Position numbers and translations under genes: made by a program. A stretch of DNA of 64,000 nt from Streptomyces triculaminicus (GTDB lineage Bacteria; Actinomycetota; Actinomycetes; Streptomycetales; Streptomycetaceae): NCBI RefSeq assembly GCF_017349075.1, contig NZ_JAFMOF010000003.1, forward strand, positions 682,001 through 746,000, in the 5' to 3' direction. The notes beneath the pieces were generated by a model, which did no database searches, was not told where the DNA came from, and saw only the letters and a program-made list of their open reading frames with translations. Below, piece by piece: positions 33,795-44,661 of the stretch. Every line of letters starts with the position of its first letter. The stretch's first letter is position 1.

Positions 33795-36700
33795 GTGGCT
33801 AAGGTCCGGGTATACGAACTCGCCAAGGAGTTCGGAGTGGAGAGCAAGGTCGTCATGGCCAAGCTCCAAGAACTTGGTGAATTCGTCCGTTCGGCGTCCT
33901 CGACCATCGAGGCGCCGGTCGTCCGTAAGTTGACTGACGCATTGCAGGGACCCGGCGGCAACGCCGGCAAGTCCGCTGCGAAGCCCGCGGCGCCGCGTAA
34001 GGCAGCGCCGAAGCCGGGTGCCCCCACTCCGGGTGCCCCCGTCCCGCTGCCCCGGCCCCCAAGCCGGCTGCGGAGACCCCACCACCCCCAAGCCGGCCGG
34101 CGCCGCGCCGACCCCTGGTCCGCGCCCCGGCCCGAAGCCCGCTCCGGCGGCTCCGGCCAAGCCGGCCCCCGTCACCCCGGTGCCCGCCGCGGAGTTCTCC
34201 GCGCCGGCCCCGGCCGCCCCCTCCCAGGACCGCCCCGCGCCGCGTCCCGGTGGTGCCCCCGGTCCGCGCCCCGGCGCGCGTCCCGGCCCCGCCGGTCAGC
34301 GTGACGGCGGCCGTCCCGAGCGCGCCCCGCGCCCGGGTGGTCAGGGTGAGCGTGCCCCGCGTCCCGGTGGCGCCCGTCCGGCCGGTCCCCGTCCGGGCAA
34401 CAACCCCTTCACGTCCGGTGGCTCCACCGGCATGGCCCGTCCGCAGGCCCCCCGTCCGGGTGGCGCCCCGCGTCCGGGTGCCGGCGGTCCCGGTGCTCCC
34501 CGTCCGCAGGGCGGTCCCGGCGGCGCCCCGCGTCCGCAGGGTCAGGGCGGTGCCCGTCCGACGCCCGGCGGCATGCCCCGTCCGCAGGCTCCCGGTGGCG
34601 CTCCGCGTCCCGGCGGTGCCCCGGCCGGTAACCGTCCGAACCCCGGCATGATGCCGCAGCGTCCCGCTGCCGGCCCGCGTCCGGGCCCCGGCGGCGGCGG
34701 TCGCGGTCCCGGCGGCGGCGCAGGTCGTCCCGGCGGCGGTGCCGGTCGTCCCGGCTTCGCCGGTCGTCCGGCCGGTCCCGGTGGCGGCGGTCGTCCCGGT
34801 GGCGGCGGCGGCTTCGCCGGTCGTCCCGGTGGCGGTGGCGCTCCCGGTGGCGGCGGCGGCTTCGGCGGTCGTCCCGGATTCGGCGGTCGCCCCGGCGGCC
34901 CCGGTGCCCGTGGTGGCACGCAGGGTGCCTTCGGCCGTCCCGGCGGTCCGGCCCGTCGTGGCCGTAAGTCGAAGCGGCAGAGGCGCCAGGAGTACGAGGC
35001 CATGCAGGCCCCGTCCGTCGGCGGCGTGATGCTGCCCCGTGGTGGCGGCGAGAGCATTCGTCTGTCCCGCGGTGCCTCCCTCACCGACTTCGCGGAGAAG
35101 ATCGGCGCCAACCCGGCGTCGCTCGTCGCCGTGATGATGAACCTCGGCGAGATGGTCACGGCCACCCAGTCGGTGTCCGACGAGACGCTGACGCTCCTCG
35201 GCGACGAGATGAACTACCGGGTTCAGATCGTCAGCCCCGAGGAGGAGGACCGCGAGCTCCTCGAGTCGTTCTCCATCGAGTTCGGTGAGGACGAGGGCGG
35301 CGAGGAGATGCTCGTCTCCCGTCCGCCGGTCGTGACCGTCATGGGTCACGTCGACCACGGTAAGACCCGACTGCTGGACGCGATCCGCAAGACGAACGTC
35401 GTTGCGGGCGAGGCCGGCGGTATCACGCAGCACATCGGTGCGTACCAGGTCGCCACCGAGGTCAACGGCGAAGAGCGCGCGATCACCTTCATCGACACCC
35501 CGGGTCACGAGGCGTTCACCGCCATGCGTGCCCGTGGTGCGAAGTCCACCGACATCGCGATCCTCGTGGTGGCGGCGAACGACGGTGTGATGCCGCAGAC
35601 GATCGAGGCGCTGAACCACGCCAAGGCGGCCGACGTGCCGATCGTGGTCGCGGTCAACAAGATCGACGTCGAGGGTGCCGACCCGACCAAGGTGCGCGGT
35701 CAGCTCACCGAGTTCGGTCTGGTGGCCGAGGAGTACGGCGGCGACACCATGTTCGTCGACATCTCCGCCAAGCAGGGCCTGCACATCGACAGCCTGCTGG
35801 AGGCCGTGGTCCTCACCGCGGACGCCTCGCTCGACCTGCGCGCCAACGCGGAGCAGGACGCGCAGGGTATTGCGATCGAGGCCCACCTCGACCGTGGCCG
35901 CGGCGCCGTGGCCACCGTGCTCGTCCAGCGCGGTACCCTCCGCGTCGGCGACACGATGGTCGCCGGTGACGCCTACGGCCGTGTCCGCGCGATGCTCGAC
36001 GACAAGGGCCAGAACGTGGAAGAGGCGGGTCCGTCGACCCCGGTCCTCGTCCTCGGTCTGACCAACGTCCCGGGCGCCGGCGACAACTTCCTCGTCGTCG
36101 ACGAGGACCGTACGGCTCGCCAGATCGCCGAGAAGCGCGCTGCGCGTGAGCGCAACGCCGCCTTCGCCAAGCGCACCCGCCGGGTGTCCCTCGAGGACCT
36201 CGACAAGGTGCTCAAGGCCGGCCTGGTGCAGGACCTCAACATCATCATCAAGGGCGACGCGTCCGGTTCGGTGGAGGCTCTCGAGTCCTCGCTGCTCCAG
36301 CTCGACGTCGGTGAAGAGGTCGACATCCGCATCCTGCACCGCGGTGTGGGTGCGGTCACCGAGTCGGACATCAACCTGGCGACCGGCTCCGACGCCATCG
36401 TCATCGGCTTCAACGTCCGCGCCGAGGGCCGTGCCACGCAGATGGCCGAGCGCGAGGGCGTCGACGTCCGGTACTACTCGGTCATCTACCAGGCGATCGA
36501 GGAGATCGAGGCGGCCCTCAAGGGCATGCTGAAGCCGGAGTACGAAGAGGTCGAGCTCGGTACGGCGGAGATCCGCGAGATCTTCCGCTCGTCCAAGCTG
36601 GGCAACATCGCGGGTGTTCTCATCCGCTCCGGCGAGGTCAAGCGCAACACCAAGGCGCGCCTCATCCGCGACGGCAAGGTCATCGCGGAGGAGCTCAACA

Positions 36701-36843
36701 TCGTCGGTCTGCGTCGTTTCAAGGACGACGTCACCGAGATCCGCGAAGGCTTCGAGGGCGGTATCAACCTCGGAAACTTCAACGACATCAAGATCGACGA
36801 CGTCATCGCGACGTACGAGATGCGCGAGAAGCCGCGCGGCTGA
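33795..36843 (+). CDS. infB: Translation initiation factor IF-2, frame broken twice near the N-terminus
   Basis: Essential GTPase that brings initiator tRNA to the ribosome; about 1,016 residues when restored, normal for Streptomyces. A first IF2N domain (VRVYELAKEFGVESKVVMAKL) is followed by a 330-residue Pro/Gly/Arg-rich linker full of GRPGG-type repeats, a second IF2N (ASLTDFAEKIGANPASLVAV), and the GTPase with G1 GHVDHGKT, G2 GGITQHIGAY, G3 DTPGHEAF and G4 NKID, then the C-terminal domains. The GTG at 33795 follows AAGGAG. Two missing C residues, at 34043-34045 and 34077-34080, restore a single frame reading VPAAPAPKPAAETPTTPKPAG. Confidence 0.93.
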
Positions 36844-36859
36844 ATCGCGTAGCTCCACT

Positions 36860-36902
36860 CCGGGGCCGGTCGGCGGATCATATTTCCGTCGATCGGCCCC
36901 GG
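36860..36902 (+). terminator. Hairpin after infB
   Basis: CCGGGGCCGGTCG (36860-36872) pairs with CGATCGGCCCCGG (36890-36902) with one wobble, around a loop containing ATATTT, 17 bases after the infB stop. Confidence 0.65.
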
Positions 36903-36996
36903 CCGTTGCGTGTACGGTTCGAAGAGGTCGTACATCAGGTACCGCCAGGTACCGGCACATCACTCACGCCTCCCGGGTGGGCCTCACCCGTAACGC

Positions 36997-37293
36997 ATGT
37001 ATGCAGGGACACTGTCCTTCGACCTTCTTCTCGGCGACGTACGGTCGCTGAAGGAGAAGCGCTCCATCGTCCGCCCGATCGTCGCCGAGCTGCACCGCAA
37101 GTACGCGGTGAGCGTGGCGGAGGTCGGCGACCAGGACCTCTACCGCCGGGCCGTCATCGGCGTGGCGGCGGTCTCCGGGGACGCGGGGCACCTCACAGAC
37201 CTACTGGACCGCTGCGAGCGCTGGGTCGCCGCACGTCCTGAAGTGGAGCTGCTGTCGGTACGACGGCGGTTCCACGGCGACCATGACGACTGA
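36997..37293 (+). CDS. DUF503 (YlxP-like) protein
   Basis: 98-residue protein with the DUF503 pattern: MYAGTLSFDLLLGDVRSLKEKRSIVRPIVAELHRKYAVSVAEVGDQDLYRRAVIGVAAVS. It is conserved between infB and rbfA across Gram-positive bacteria and presumed to assist ribosome or translation functions, without a proven reaction. The start ATG at 36997 has poor ribosome binding sequence, and a CAGGTACCG direct repeat (36936 and 36946) lies upstream. Confidence 0.9.
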   Translation: MYAGTLSFDLLLGDVRSLKEKRSIVRPIVAELHRKYAVSVAEVGDQDLYRRAVIGVAAVSGDAGHLTDLLDRCERWVAARPEVELLSVRRRFHGDHDD

Positions 37294-37347
37294 GCGGTCG
37301 GCTGGCGCCGAGAGCACAATGCTGGAAGACGAGAAGGAGACGGACCA

Positions 37348-37803
37348 GTGGCCGACAACGCGCGGGCGAAGAGGCTGGCGGACCTCATCCGCGAGGTGAT
37401 CGCTCAGAAGCTGCAGCGCGGAATCAAGGACCCGCGGCTCGGCTCGCATGTAACCATCACGGACACCCGGGTCACCGGCGACCTGCGGGAGGCCACGGTC
37501 TTCTACACGGTCTACGGCGACGACGAGGAGCGCGCCAGCGCGGCCGCCGGGCTGGAGAGCGCCAAGGGCATCCTGCGCTCCGAGGTCGGCCGTGCCGCGG
37601 GCACCAAGTTCACGCCGACACTGACGTTCGTGGCGGACGCCCTGCCGGACAACGCCCGGGCCATCGAGGACCTCCTCGACCGGGCGCGCGCCTCGGACGC
37701 CCAGGTGCGCCAGGCCTCCTCGGGCGCCCGGTACGCCGGCGAGGCCGACCCGTACCGCAAGCCCGGCGAGGACGGGGACGACAAGGACGCTGCCGCCGAA
37801 TGA
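37348..37803 (+). CDS. rbfA: 30S ribosome-binding factor RbfA
   Basis: 151-residue cold-shock and 16S maturation factor. The KH-like core spans about residues 1-110: RLADLIREVIAQKLQRGIKDPRLG, VTITDTRVTGDLREATVFYTVYG and TPTLTFVADALPDNARAIEDLLDRAR. The last 40 residues are a charged, probably disordered tail. It starts at a GTG preceded by GAAGGAGACG and overlaps truB by four bases (ATGA). Confidence 0.95.
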   Translation: MADNARAKRLADLIREVIAQKLQRGIKDPRLGSHVTITDTRVTGDLREATVFYTVYGDDEERASAAAGLESAKGILRSEVGRAAGTKFTPTLTFVADALPDNARAIEDLLDRARASDAQVRQASSGARYAGEADPYRKPGEDGDDKDAAAE

Positions 37804-38702
37804 AGCAGAAGTACAGCGGTCCGGACGGCCTGATCATCGTCGACAAGCCGGCCGGCTTCACCTCGCACGACGTCGTCGCCAAGATGCGGGGCATCGCCCG
37901 CACCCGGCGCGTCGGCCACGCGGGGACGCTCGACCCGATGGCGACCGGCGTGCTCGTCCTCGGCGTCGAGCGCGCCACCAAGCTCCTCGGTCACCTCGCG
38001 CTGACCGAGAAGGAGTACGTGGCGACCATCCGCCTCGGGCAGAACACGGTCACGGACGACGCGGAGGGGGAGATCACCTCCTCCGCCGACGCCTCCGGCG
38101 TCACGCGCGAGGCCATCGACGCCGGCGTCGCCAAGCTGACCGGCGCCATCATGCAGGTGCCGTCCAAGGTCAGCGCGATCAAGATCGACGGTGTGCGCTC
38201 GTACAAGCGGGCGCGCGAGGGCGAGGACTTCGAGATCCCCGCCCGGCCGGTGACGATCTCGTCCTTCACCGTGCACGCCGTGCACCCCGCCGAGGCGGCG
38301 GACGGCACCCCGGTGCAGGACCTGCTGGTCTCCGTCGTCTGCACCTCCGGCACCTACGTCCGGGCCATCGCCCGCGACCTGGGCGCCGACACGGGCGTCG
38401 GCGGCCACCTGACCGCGCTGCGGCGCACCCGGGTCGGTCCGTACGGCATCGGTGACGCCCGCACGCTCGACCAGCTCCAGGAGGAGCTGACCGTGATGCC
38501 CGTCGCCGAGGCGGCCTCCGCCGCCTTCCAGCGCTGGGACGTGAACGCCGAGCAGGCCCGCCTGCTGGCCAACGGCGTCCGGATCAAGGTGCCGATGTTC
38601 GGCACCACCGGGCCCCTCGCGGTCTTCGGCCCCGACGGCCGCTTCCTCGTGCTGGTGGAGAACCAGGGCGGCAAGGCCAAGAGCCTGGCCGTCTTCGTCT
38701 AG
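37800..38702 (+). CDS. truB: tRNA pseudouridine(55) synthase
   Basis: 300-residue enzyme forming pseudouridine 55 in the T-loop of tRNAs. The catalytic aspartate is in GHAGTLDPMATGVLVL (about residue 43); DGLIIVDKPAGFTSHDVV, QVPSKVSAIKIDGVRSYKRAREGE and VVCTSGTYVRAIARDLG are conserved TruB motifs. The C-terminal PUA-like region is about 230-300. It closes the rimP to truB run, with a strong hairpin downstream. Confidence 0.95.
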   Translation: MKQKYSGPDGLIIVDKPAGFTSHDVVAKMRGIARTRRVGHAGTLDPMATGVLVLGVERATKLLGHLALTEKEYVATIRLGQNTVTDDAEGEITSSADASGVTREAIDAGVAKLTGAIMQVPSKVSAIKIDGVRSYKRAREGEDFEIPARPVTISSFTVHAVHPAEAADGTPVQDLLVSVVCTSGTYVRAIARDLGADTGVGGHLTALRRTRVGPYGIGDARTLDQLQEELTVMPVAEAASAAFQRWDVNAEQARLLANGVRIKVPMFGTTGPLAVFGPDGRFLVLVENQGGKAKSLAVFV

Positions 38703-38738
38703 CGACGCCGCGGCGGCCGCCCTCGGGCGGCCCCGCAC

Positions 38739-38783
38739 ACCGTGGGGCGGGGATCGCGCGACGCGCGCTCCCCGCCCCACGGT
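38739..38783 (+). terminator. Strong hairpin after truB
   Basis: ACCGTGGGGCGGGGA (38739-38753) pairs perfectly with 38769-38783 around a 15-base loop, the likely end of the infB/truB transcript. Confidence 0.75.
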
Positions 38784-38953
38784 CCCCCTCCCACTGGTCT
38801 CTATCCATCCGGGACGGATGATTCACCCCAACGGGCAGGCGCTCGGAGTGAACCAGGGGGGTGGAAGGGGGCGCGTTCAGGATGTGATCTGGTTTCGCCG
38901 ATCATCCGCTGCCTACCGTCGTGTGGACGAACACGGCGGGAGGTTCGACTCGG

Positions 38954-41900
38954 ATGAACGGTCGGCGGACCGATGCCGAAGAGTCGCTGGTACGCATCCG
39001 CGACCTCGCCGGTCGCGCGCGAGGTACGGGATTCCTCGCCGACGACCGCGGCACTTTGATCACCAGCCATGAGGCGGTCGACGGCCTCGCCCGCCTGGTG
39101 CTGCACGCCCACGGCGAGCTGACCTGCGTCGTCTCCGCGGAGGACGTCACGCCCCTGCCCGAGTTCGACCTCGCCCTGGTGCGTACGGAGGGCCTGTGCG
39201 TGCCCCCGCTGCCGGTCGCGGCGGCCGAGCGGGTCGAGGGCGGCAAGGACGTACGGCTGCGCGCCGGGCGCTGGCACAACGCCCGGATCATCGGCGACGT
39301 CCCCGTCACCTACACCGCCACCGACCGCTTCCACCTGCTCGGGGCGGCGCTGGAGCTGTCGCTGTCCGAGCGCGCCGGGCTGCGCCTCGGCGAGGAGGCC
39401 ACCGGCGGACCCGTTTTCGACGCCGTCGGCGGGGCCGTCATCGCCGTCCTCGGTACCGCGCTGCAGGCCGACCGCCGGGCCGCCGGCTTCGCCATCCCGC
39501 TGCGCGCGGCCGCCGCGGCCGACCCGGACGGGCCGCTGGCCCAGCTGCTGCACCGCAACGACGCCAGCGTCCCGGCCTTCGGAGCCGACCTCAACCTCGC
39601 CGGGGCGCTGCAGCTGACCGCCACCGCCCTGGGCTCGGTCGTCACCCCGCGCGTCTGGCGCGACCCCGTGGAGCGCCCGGAGACCGAGCGCGAGTTCGGT
39701 CGCTTCCTCGACTTCGTCGACCTCCTCGACCTCGCGGAGGCCGGCCCGGGCAGCCGGGGCTACGTCCTCGGGCTGGTCGGCGACCCCGGCACCGGCCGCA
39801 CCACGGAGCTCGGCGCGCTGGCCGGGCGCCGGGCGCGCGGCGCCGAGCCCGCCCCCACGCTCTGGCTGCGCGGCGCCGACCTGCGCGTGGGCGACGAGAG
39901 CGTGCGGGACGCCCTCGCGCGCGCCCTCACCGCCGCCGGGCGGATCGTCACCGCCTCGGCGGGCGCCACGGGCACCGTCGGCGACACCTCGGCCGCCACC
40001 CCGGAGGCCGTCGCCGAGCTGGCCCGCCGCATGGGCCGCCCCTTGCTCGTCCTCCTCGACGGGCCCGAGGAGATGCCGCCCGTCCTCGCCCACGCCCTGC
40101 CCGCCTGGACGGCCGCCACCGCCAAGTGGCTCGAGGCCAACGCCGTCCGCCTGATCGTGGCCTGCCGGCCCGAGCACTGGGAGACCGCCGGCGCGCTCTT
40201 CCCCCCGCACGCCCTCCACGGCCCCCGCGACCTGCCGTCCGCGCCGGGCCCGCGCGCCCTGCCGCCCTGCACGCGGCTGGCCGCGCTGACCCCCGGCCAG
40301 GCCGCCGAGGCACGCGCCTCCTACGGCATCCCCCCGGACGCCATCGACCCCGCCGACGCGGGCCACCCACTGGCCCTCCGGCTCCTCGCCGAGGTCCGGG
40401 CCGCGCTCCCGGACGGCACGGAGGGCGCCGGCGGCGACGGCGAGGCCGCCCCCGACCGCTGGGGCGTCTTCGCCGCCCACCTCGACCTGGTCTGCCTGCG
40501 CATCGCCGTCCGGCTCGCCGCCGCCCGCAGGCCGCCGCTGCGCGGCGCCGCGGTCCGTAGGCTGGCCGCCCGGGTGGCCGGACAGGTCCACGAGGCCGCC
40601 CGGCGCTGCCTCGGGCCGGGGCAGGGCGAGCTCGAGCGGGAGGCGTTCGAGGAGCTGTTCCCCTGGCGCACGGGCTGGGCGTCCGCCGTCCTGACCGAAG
40701 GCCTGCTCGTACCGGCCGGCTCCGGCTACCGCTTCGCCCACGAGGAGTTCGCCGACTGGCTGCAGGGCACCCACCTCGACCTCGACGCCGCGCTGCACGC
40801 GCTGGTCCACCGCTGGTACGAACCGGAGGGCCCGCCCGCCGAGGCCGCCGTCCGCCTGCCCTCGCGGGCCGGCGGCGGCCCCATGCCCGTGCCCGGAGGC
40901 CACGTACCGCCCCCGCCCGGCTCCGCCGGTGCCGCGCGGGCCGGCGCGTCCCGCCGCCGCAAGCGCGGCGCCCCGGCGGAGCCGCCCCGGCCCCTGCCCG
41001 TGCCACGGCACCGCATCGGGCCCGTGCTGCAGGCGATGCTCCTGCTGGCCCGCCGATCGGGGCCGAACGAGCTCTCCCGCCGCCTGAGCGCCCTCGTCCA
41101 CGCCGTCGAGACGCTCGCCCAGCGGGCGGCGGAGGCCGAGGCCAAGGAGGAGGGCGCGGGCCGGCCGCTCGGTGACCCCTCCTGGTGGGCCGCCCACCTG
41201 CTCGGCGAGACGCTGCTGCGGGTTTCCGACGCCACGCCCTACCTGGGCGTGCTGCGCCTGCTCGCCGAGCGCGTCACCGCCCGCTCGGTCGCCGTCGGCG
41301 GCTTCGACGGCGAGGCGGCCCCCGCGCTGGGCGGTCTCGCCGAGTTCGGCCCGTGGTTCTGGCGCCGCGTCCCGCTCGTCCTCGCCGACCGGCTCGAGCT
41401 CCTGCGCATCCTCCTCCCGGCCGACGGCCCCGCCCCGGGAGCGGCGGCGGCCGAGGACGCCCTCGGCGCGCCGGGTGCGGAGGACGCCGCGCTGCCGGCG
41501 GGCGCGGGGCGCGGGGCGGTCCCGGGCCGGGCGGTCGGCGGGGCGGAGGGCGCGGCGGGTGCGGTCGGTACGGGCCGTGCTGCCGAGGGCCCGGCGATCG
41601 CTGTCGGTGGTGCGGGTGGGGTGACGGACGAGGCCGGGGTGGCCGACTCCGGGGCGGACGGTGACGTCGGCGGCTGGGTCGACGTCGAGTGGGAGCTCGG
41701 CGGGGGCGTCGGCGCCGGTGTGGACGCCCTGGTCGGCGAGCGACACGACACCGCGCCGGACGCCGCCGGGGACCGGGGCGAGGGGACGGAGGAGGACGAC
41801 GCCCCGGCACGCACGCGTGGCGATTGGGAGACCGACGCGGACGCCTACGCGGACGGGAGGCCCACCGACGAGGCCGGGGCGGGGGCGCGCGTACCGGGTC

Positions 41901-43457
41901 AGGCGCGGCATGAGGCCGAGGCTGAGGACGGCGCCCCCGGGCCGCGGACGACCCCGTCGGCTCCGCCCAGGGCGCCCGCGAGCCCGTGGTCGGCCGGGTG
42001 CCCGGCCGTCGGCGTGGCGGCGGAAAGCCGCGCGCCGGAGCGGCCCGGGCGGCGGCCCGGCCCACGGTTTCCGGCCGCCGGCCGGAGAGCGGGCAGGCGC
42101 ACGATTCCACCCCTTCCCGGGGCGGCCCCCTCCCGCACGTACCCGGCCAGACGCGCGGCGGCGCCACGGCCCGTACCCCCGCCCCGGCGGGGACGGGGGA
42201 GCCGCTGGGTCCCTTGGGCCAGCCCCAGGCGGACCGCTTCCTGACCGCCGTCGCGACCCTGCTGGCGGACAACCCCTGCGTCGCGCAGCCCCTGCTCTGC
42301 CGCTGGTTCGGCGACGAGCGGCCGTTGCAGACGGCTCCCGACGGCGCCCTGGTGCGGCCCACGGTGGCCACCGCCGCCCAGGCGCTGCTGCACACCCACC
42401 GCAGGCGGGCCATCGACGACCTCGCCGAGGCGCTCGTGCAGGCCGGTCACCCCCGGGCCGACGAACTGCTCGCCGCCCTCGCCGAGGACGAGCCGTCCGC
42501 GCTCTGCCGGGCCGTGGACCGGTGGGCGCACGACGAACGTGTCGAGCGCCACGTCGCCGCCGCCGCGTACGGACTGCGGACCGCGCCCCACGTCACCACG
42601 GACGCCGACCGCGAGCTGCTGCGCTTCTCCGCGCTCGCCCTGCTGGCCCGCCCCGCCGAGGGCGCCCTGCACGGCACCGCGCTCGCCCTGCTCGTCCGCG
42701 ATCCCGGCACCCGCGCCCGGCACCTGCCGCAGGCCGTCGGGCGGTTCGCGGCCGGCGACCCCCACCTGCCGCCCGAGGTCCTCGCCCCGGCCCTGACCAC
42801 CCACCCCGAGCCGGTGCTGGCCGCCTTCCGCGCCCGGCTCTACGAACCGGGCGACCGGCCCGCCGCCGTGCTGCGCACGCTCGCCGAGGTCGCCGCCCCG
42901 GCCCTCGCCCGCCGGGTCGCCGACCTCGTACGGGAGCACGTCGAGCACCGCCCGGAGGGCGCGGAGAACGCCGCCGCCTTCGTCGACCGCCGCCTGGAGG
43001 ACGGCCCCGCCGCCCGTTCCGTGATCTTCCCGCTGGTGGTGGACCTGCTGCGGACCCGGCCCGCCCACGTCCGCCGCGCCCTCGCGCCCGTCCTCGCCGA
43101 CCCCGGCACCCCGGTTTCCCGGCCCCTGCGCCAGGAGTTGCTCGAGGTGCTGATGGAGCGGGAGGAGTACGGGCCGTCCGAGCGGGACGCCACCGTCCTC
43201 GACGCGCTGCTGAGAGCGGTGGCGGCGGGCGCCGCCGAGCGCACCGAGGCCCGCACCCGCGACCTCGTCCACCGCACCGGCCTGCTGATGGCCCGCACGC
43301 CCGAGGGGGCCGCGTGCTTCGACCGGCGGCTGACGCAGCTGGCCCGGGAGGTGCCGGTCTTCGGCGATCAAGTACGCGGATGGCTGAAATCGGCGCCCGC
43401 GCAGTGGGCCGTGGTCGTGGGCCCGAGCGCCCGCATCCGGCTGACGGCGGGGCGTGA
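38954..43457 (+). CDS. Giant trypsin-like / P-loop NTPase fusion protein, frame broken
   Basis: About 1,501 residues when restored; no function known to me. Residues 1-230 have a chymotrypsin-fold pattern: GTGFLADDRGTLITSHEAV (His near 36), EFDLALVR (Asp near 70) and ATGGPVFDAVGGAVIAV (near 148), where the usual GxSGGP serine is replaced by Thr. A STAND-like NTPase follows with Walker A GDPGTGRTTEL (about 276) and Walker B LLVLLDGPEE (about 363). The middle is Ala/Gly/Asp-rich and the last 430 residues look like a helical repeat solenoid. The ATG at 38954 has GGGAGG ahead. One missing base at 41934-41941 joins the halves; a second near 43440 gives the stop at 43457 used here, otherwise the frame would run into ribF. 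The ends of the C-terminus are uncertain. Confidence 0.72.
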
Positions 43458-43619
43458 GAAGGGGGTGGGAGGGGTCAGGGGGCGCATCGGATCCCACGCA
43501 CCCAGCGGACGTGACCGGCACCGCACCGGCCGATGCGGGACGCCGCCAACCGGCATGGCACTCTTAGTCCTGCGTCATCAGACAGACAAAGGTTCGGGTT
43601 CGGGCGAGGAGCGGGCACA

Positions 43620-44585
43620 GTGCAGCGCTGGCGTGGCTTGGAGGACATCCCCCAGGACTGGGGGCGCAGCGTCGTCACCATCGGCTCGTACGACGGCGTG
43701 CACCGCGGGCATCAACTGATCATCGGCCGGGCCGTGGACCGGGCGCGCGAGCTCGGCGTCCCCTCGGTCGTGGTGACCTTCGACCCGCACCCCAGCGAGG
43801 TCGTCCGCCCCGGCAGCCATCCGCCGCTGCTGGCGCCGCACCACCGGCGCGCGGAGCTGATCGCGGAGCTCGGCGTGGACGCGGTGCTGATCCTGCCGTT
43901 CACGGCGGAGTTCTCGAAGCTGTCGCCGGCCGACTTCGTGGTGAAGGTGCTGGTCGACAAGCTGCACGCCAAGCTCGTCGTCGAGGGCCCCAACTTCCGC
44001 TTCGGCCACCGCGCGGCGGGCGACGTCGGCTTCCTCGAGGAGCTCGGCGCCACCTACGACTTCGGCGTCGAGGTCATCGACCTCTTCGTCTCCGGTGAGG
44101 CGGGCGGCGGACTGCCGTTCTCCTCCACCCTGGCCCGGCGCCTGGTCGCCGAGGGCGACGTCGCGGGCGCGATGGAGATCCTCGGCCGCCCGCACCGCGT
44201 CGAGGGCGTCGTCGTGCGCGGCGCGCAGCGCGGCCGCGAGCTGGGCTTCCCGACGGCCAACGTGGAGACGCTGCCGCACACCGCGATCCCCGCGGACGGC
44301 GTCTACGCGGGATGGCTGACCGCCGGCGGCGAGTCGATGCCCGCCGCGATCTCGGTCGGCACGAACGTGCAGTTCGACGCCACCGAGCGGACCGTGGAGG
44401 CCTACGCCATCGACCGCGTCGGCCTCGAGCTGTACGGGCTGCACGCGGGCGTGGACTTCCTCTCCTACCTGCGCGGCATGGAGAAGTTCGAGTCCATCGA
44501 GGCACTCCTGGAGTGCATGGCGGACGACGTGAAGCGGGCGCGCGACATGGTCGCGGCGCACGAGGCGGCGGTCGTCGCGGGCTGA
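43620..44585 (+). CDS. ribF: Bifunctional riboflavin kinase / FAD synthetase
   Basis: 321-residue cytoplasmic enzyme making FMN and then FAD. The N-terminal nucleotidyltransferase domain has VVTIGSYDGVHRGHQLIIGRAV (nucleotide-binding), VTFDPHPSEVV and FVVGPNFRFGHRAAGD-like VVEGPNFRFGHRAAGD; the C-terminal kinase domain has GFPTANVE and PAAISVGTNVQFDATERTVEAY. The GTG at 43620 is used; an earlier in-frame start at 43533 lacks a ribosome binding site. A strong hairpin follows the stop. Confidence 0.95.
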   Translation: MQRWRGLEDIPQDWGRSVVTIGSYDGVHRGHQLIIGRAVDRARELGVPSVVVTFDPHPSEVVRPGSHPPLLAPHHRRAELIAELGVDAVLILPFTAEFSKLSPADFVVKVLVDKLHAKLVVEGPNFRFGHRAAGDVGFLEELGATYDFGVEVIDLFVSGEAGGGLPFSSTLARRLVAEGDVAGAMEILGRPHRVEGVVVRGAQRGRELGFPTANVETLPHTAIPADGVYAGWLTAGGESMPAAISVGTNVQFDATERTVEAYAIDRVGLELYGLHAGVDFLSYLRGMEKFESIEALLECMADDVKRARDMVAAHEAAVVAG

Positions 44586-44613
44586 CCGCGACACCTGCCC
44601 GCCTCGTGACGCG

Positions 44614-44648
44614 GAAGGGCCCCGGGCGCTGTGCGCCCGGGGCCCTTC
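44614..44648. terminator. Hairpin between convergent ribF and the EspI-like gene
   Basis: GAAGGGCCCCGGGCGC (44614-44629) and its perfect complement (44633-44648) around loop TGT. It can serve both convergent genes. Confidence 0.8.
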
Positions 44649-44661
44649 GCGTCGCCTCCGG

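Noticed and set aside
33795..34304. Separate 169-residue protein and shorter infB
   Set aside because: Its start is the IF-2 N-domain; two missing C residues explain the break.
34200..34960. Repetitive Gly/Arg/Pro DNA as a mobile or satellite repeat
   Set aside because: It is the known low-complexity linker of actinobacterial IF-2, in frame.
33853..36963. 1,036-codon minus-strand open frame across infB
   Set aside because: Antisense shadow; the translation is a His/Arg/Thr-rich artefact of infB codons.
38801..41911. Long minus-strand frame opposite the protease/NTPase gene
   Set aside because: No domain, Gly/Ala/Arg-rich, shadow of the plus-strand coding frame.
43458..43719. C-terminal extension of the protease/NTPase frame to 43719
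   Set aside because: It would overlap ribF by 100 bases in the same direction and the sequence loses coding character after 43440.
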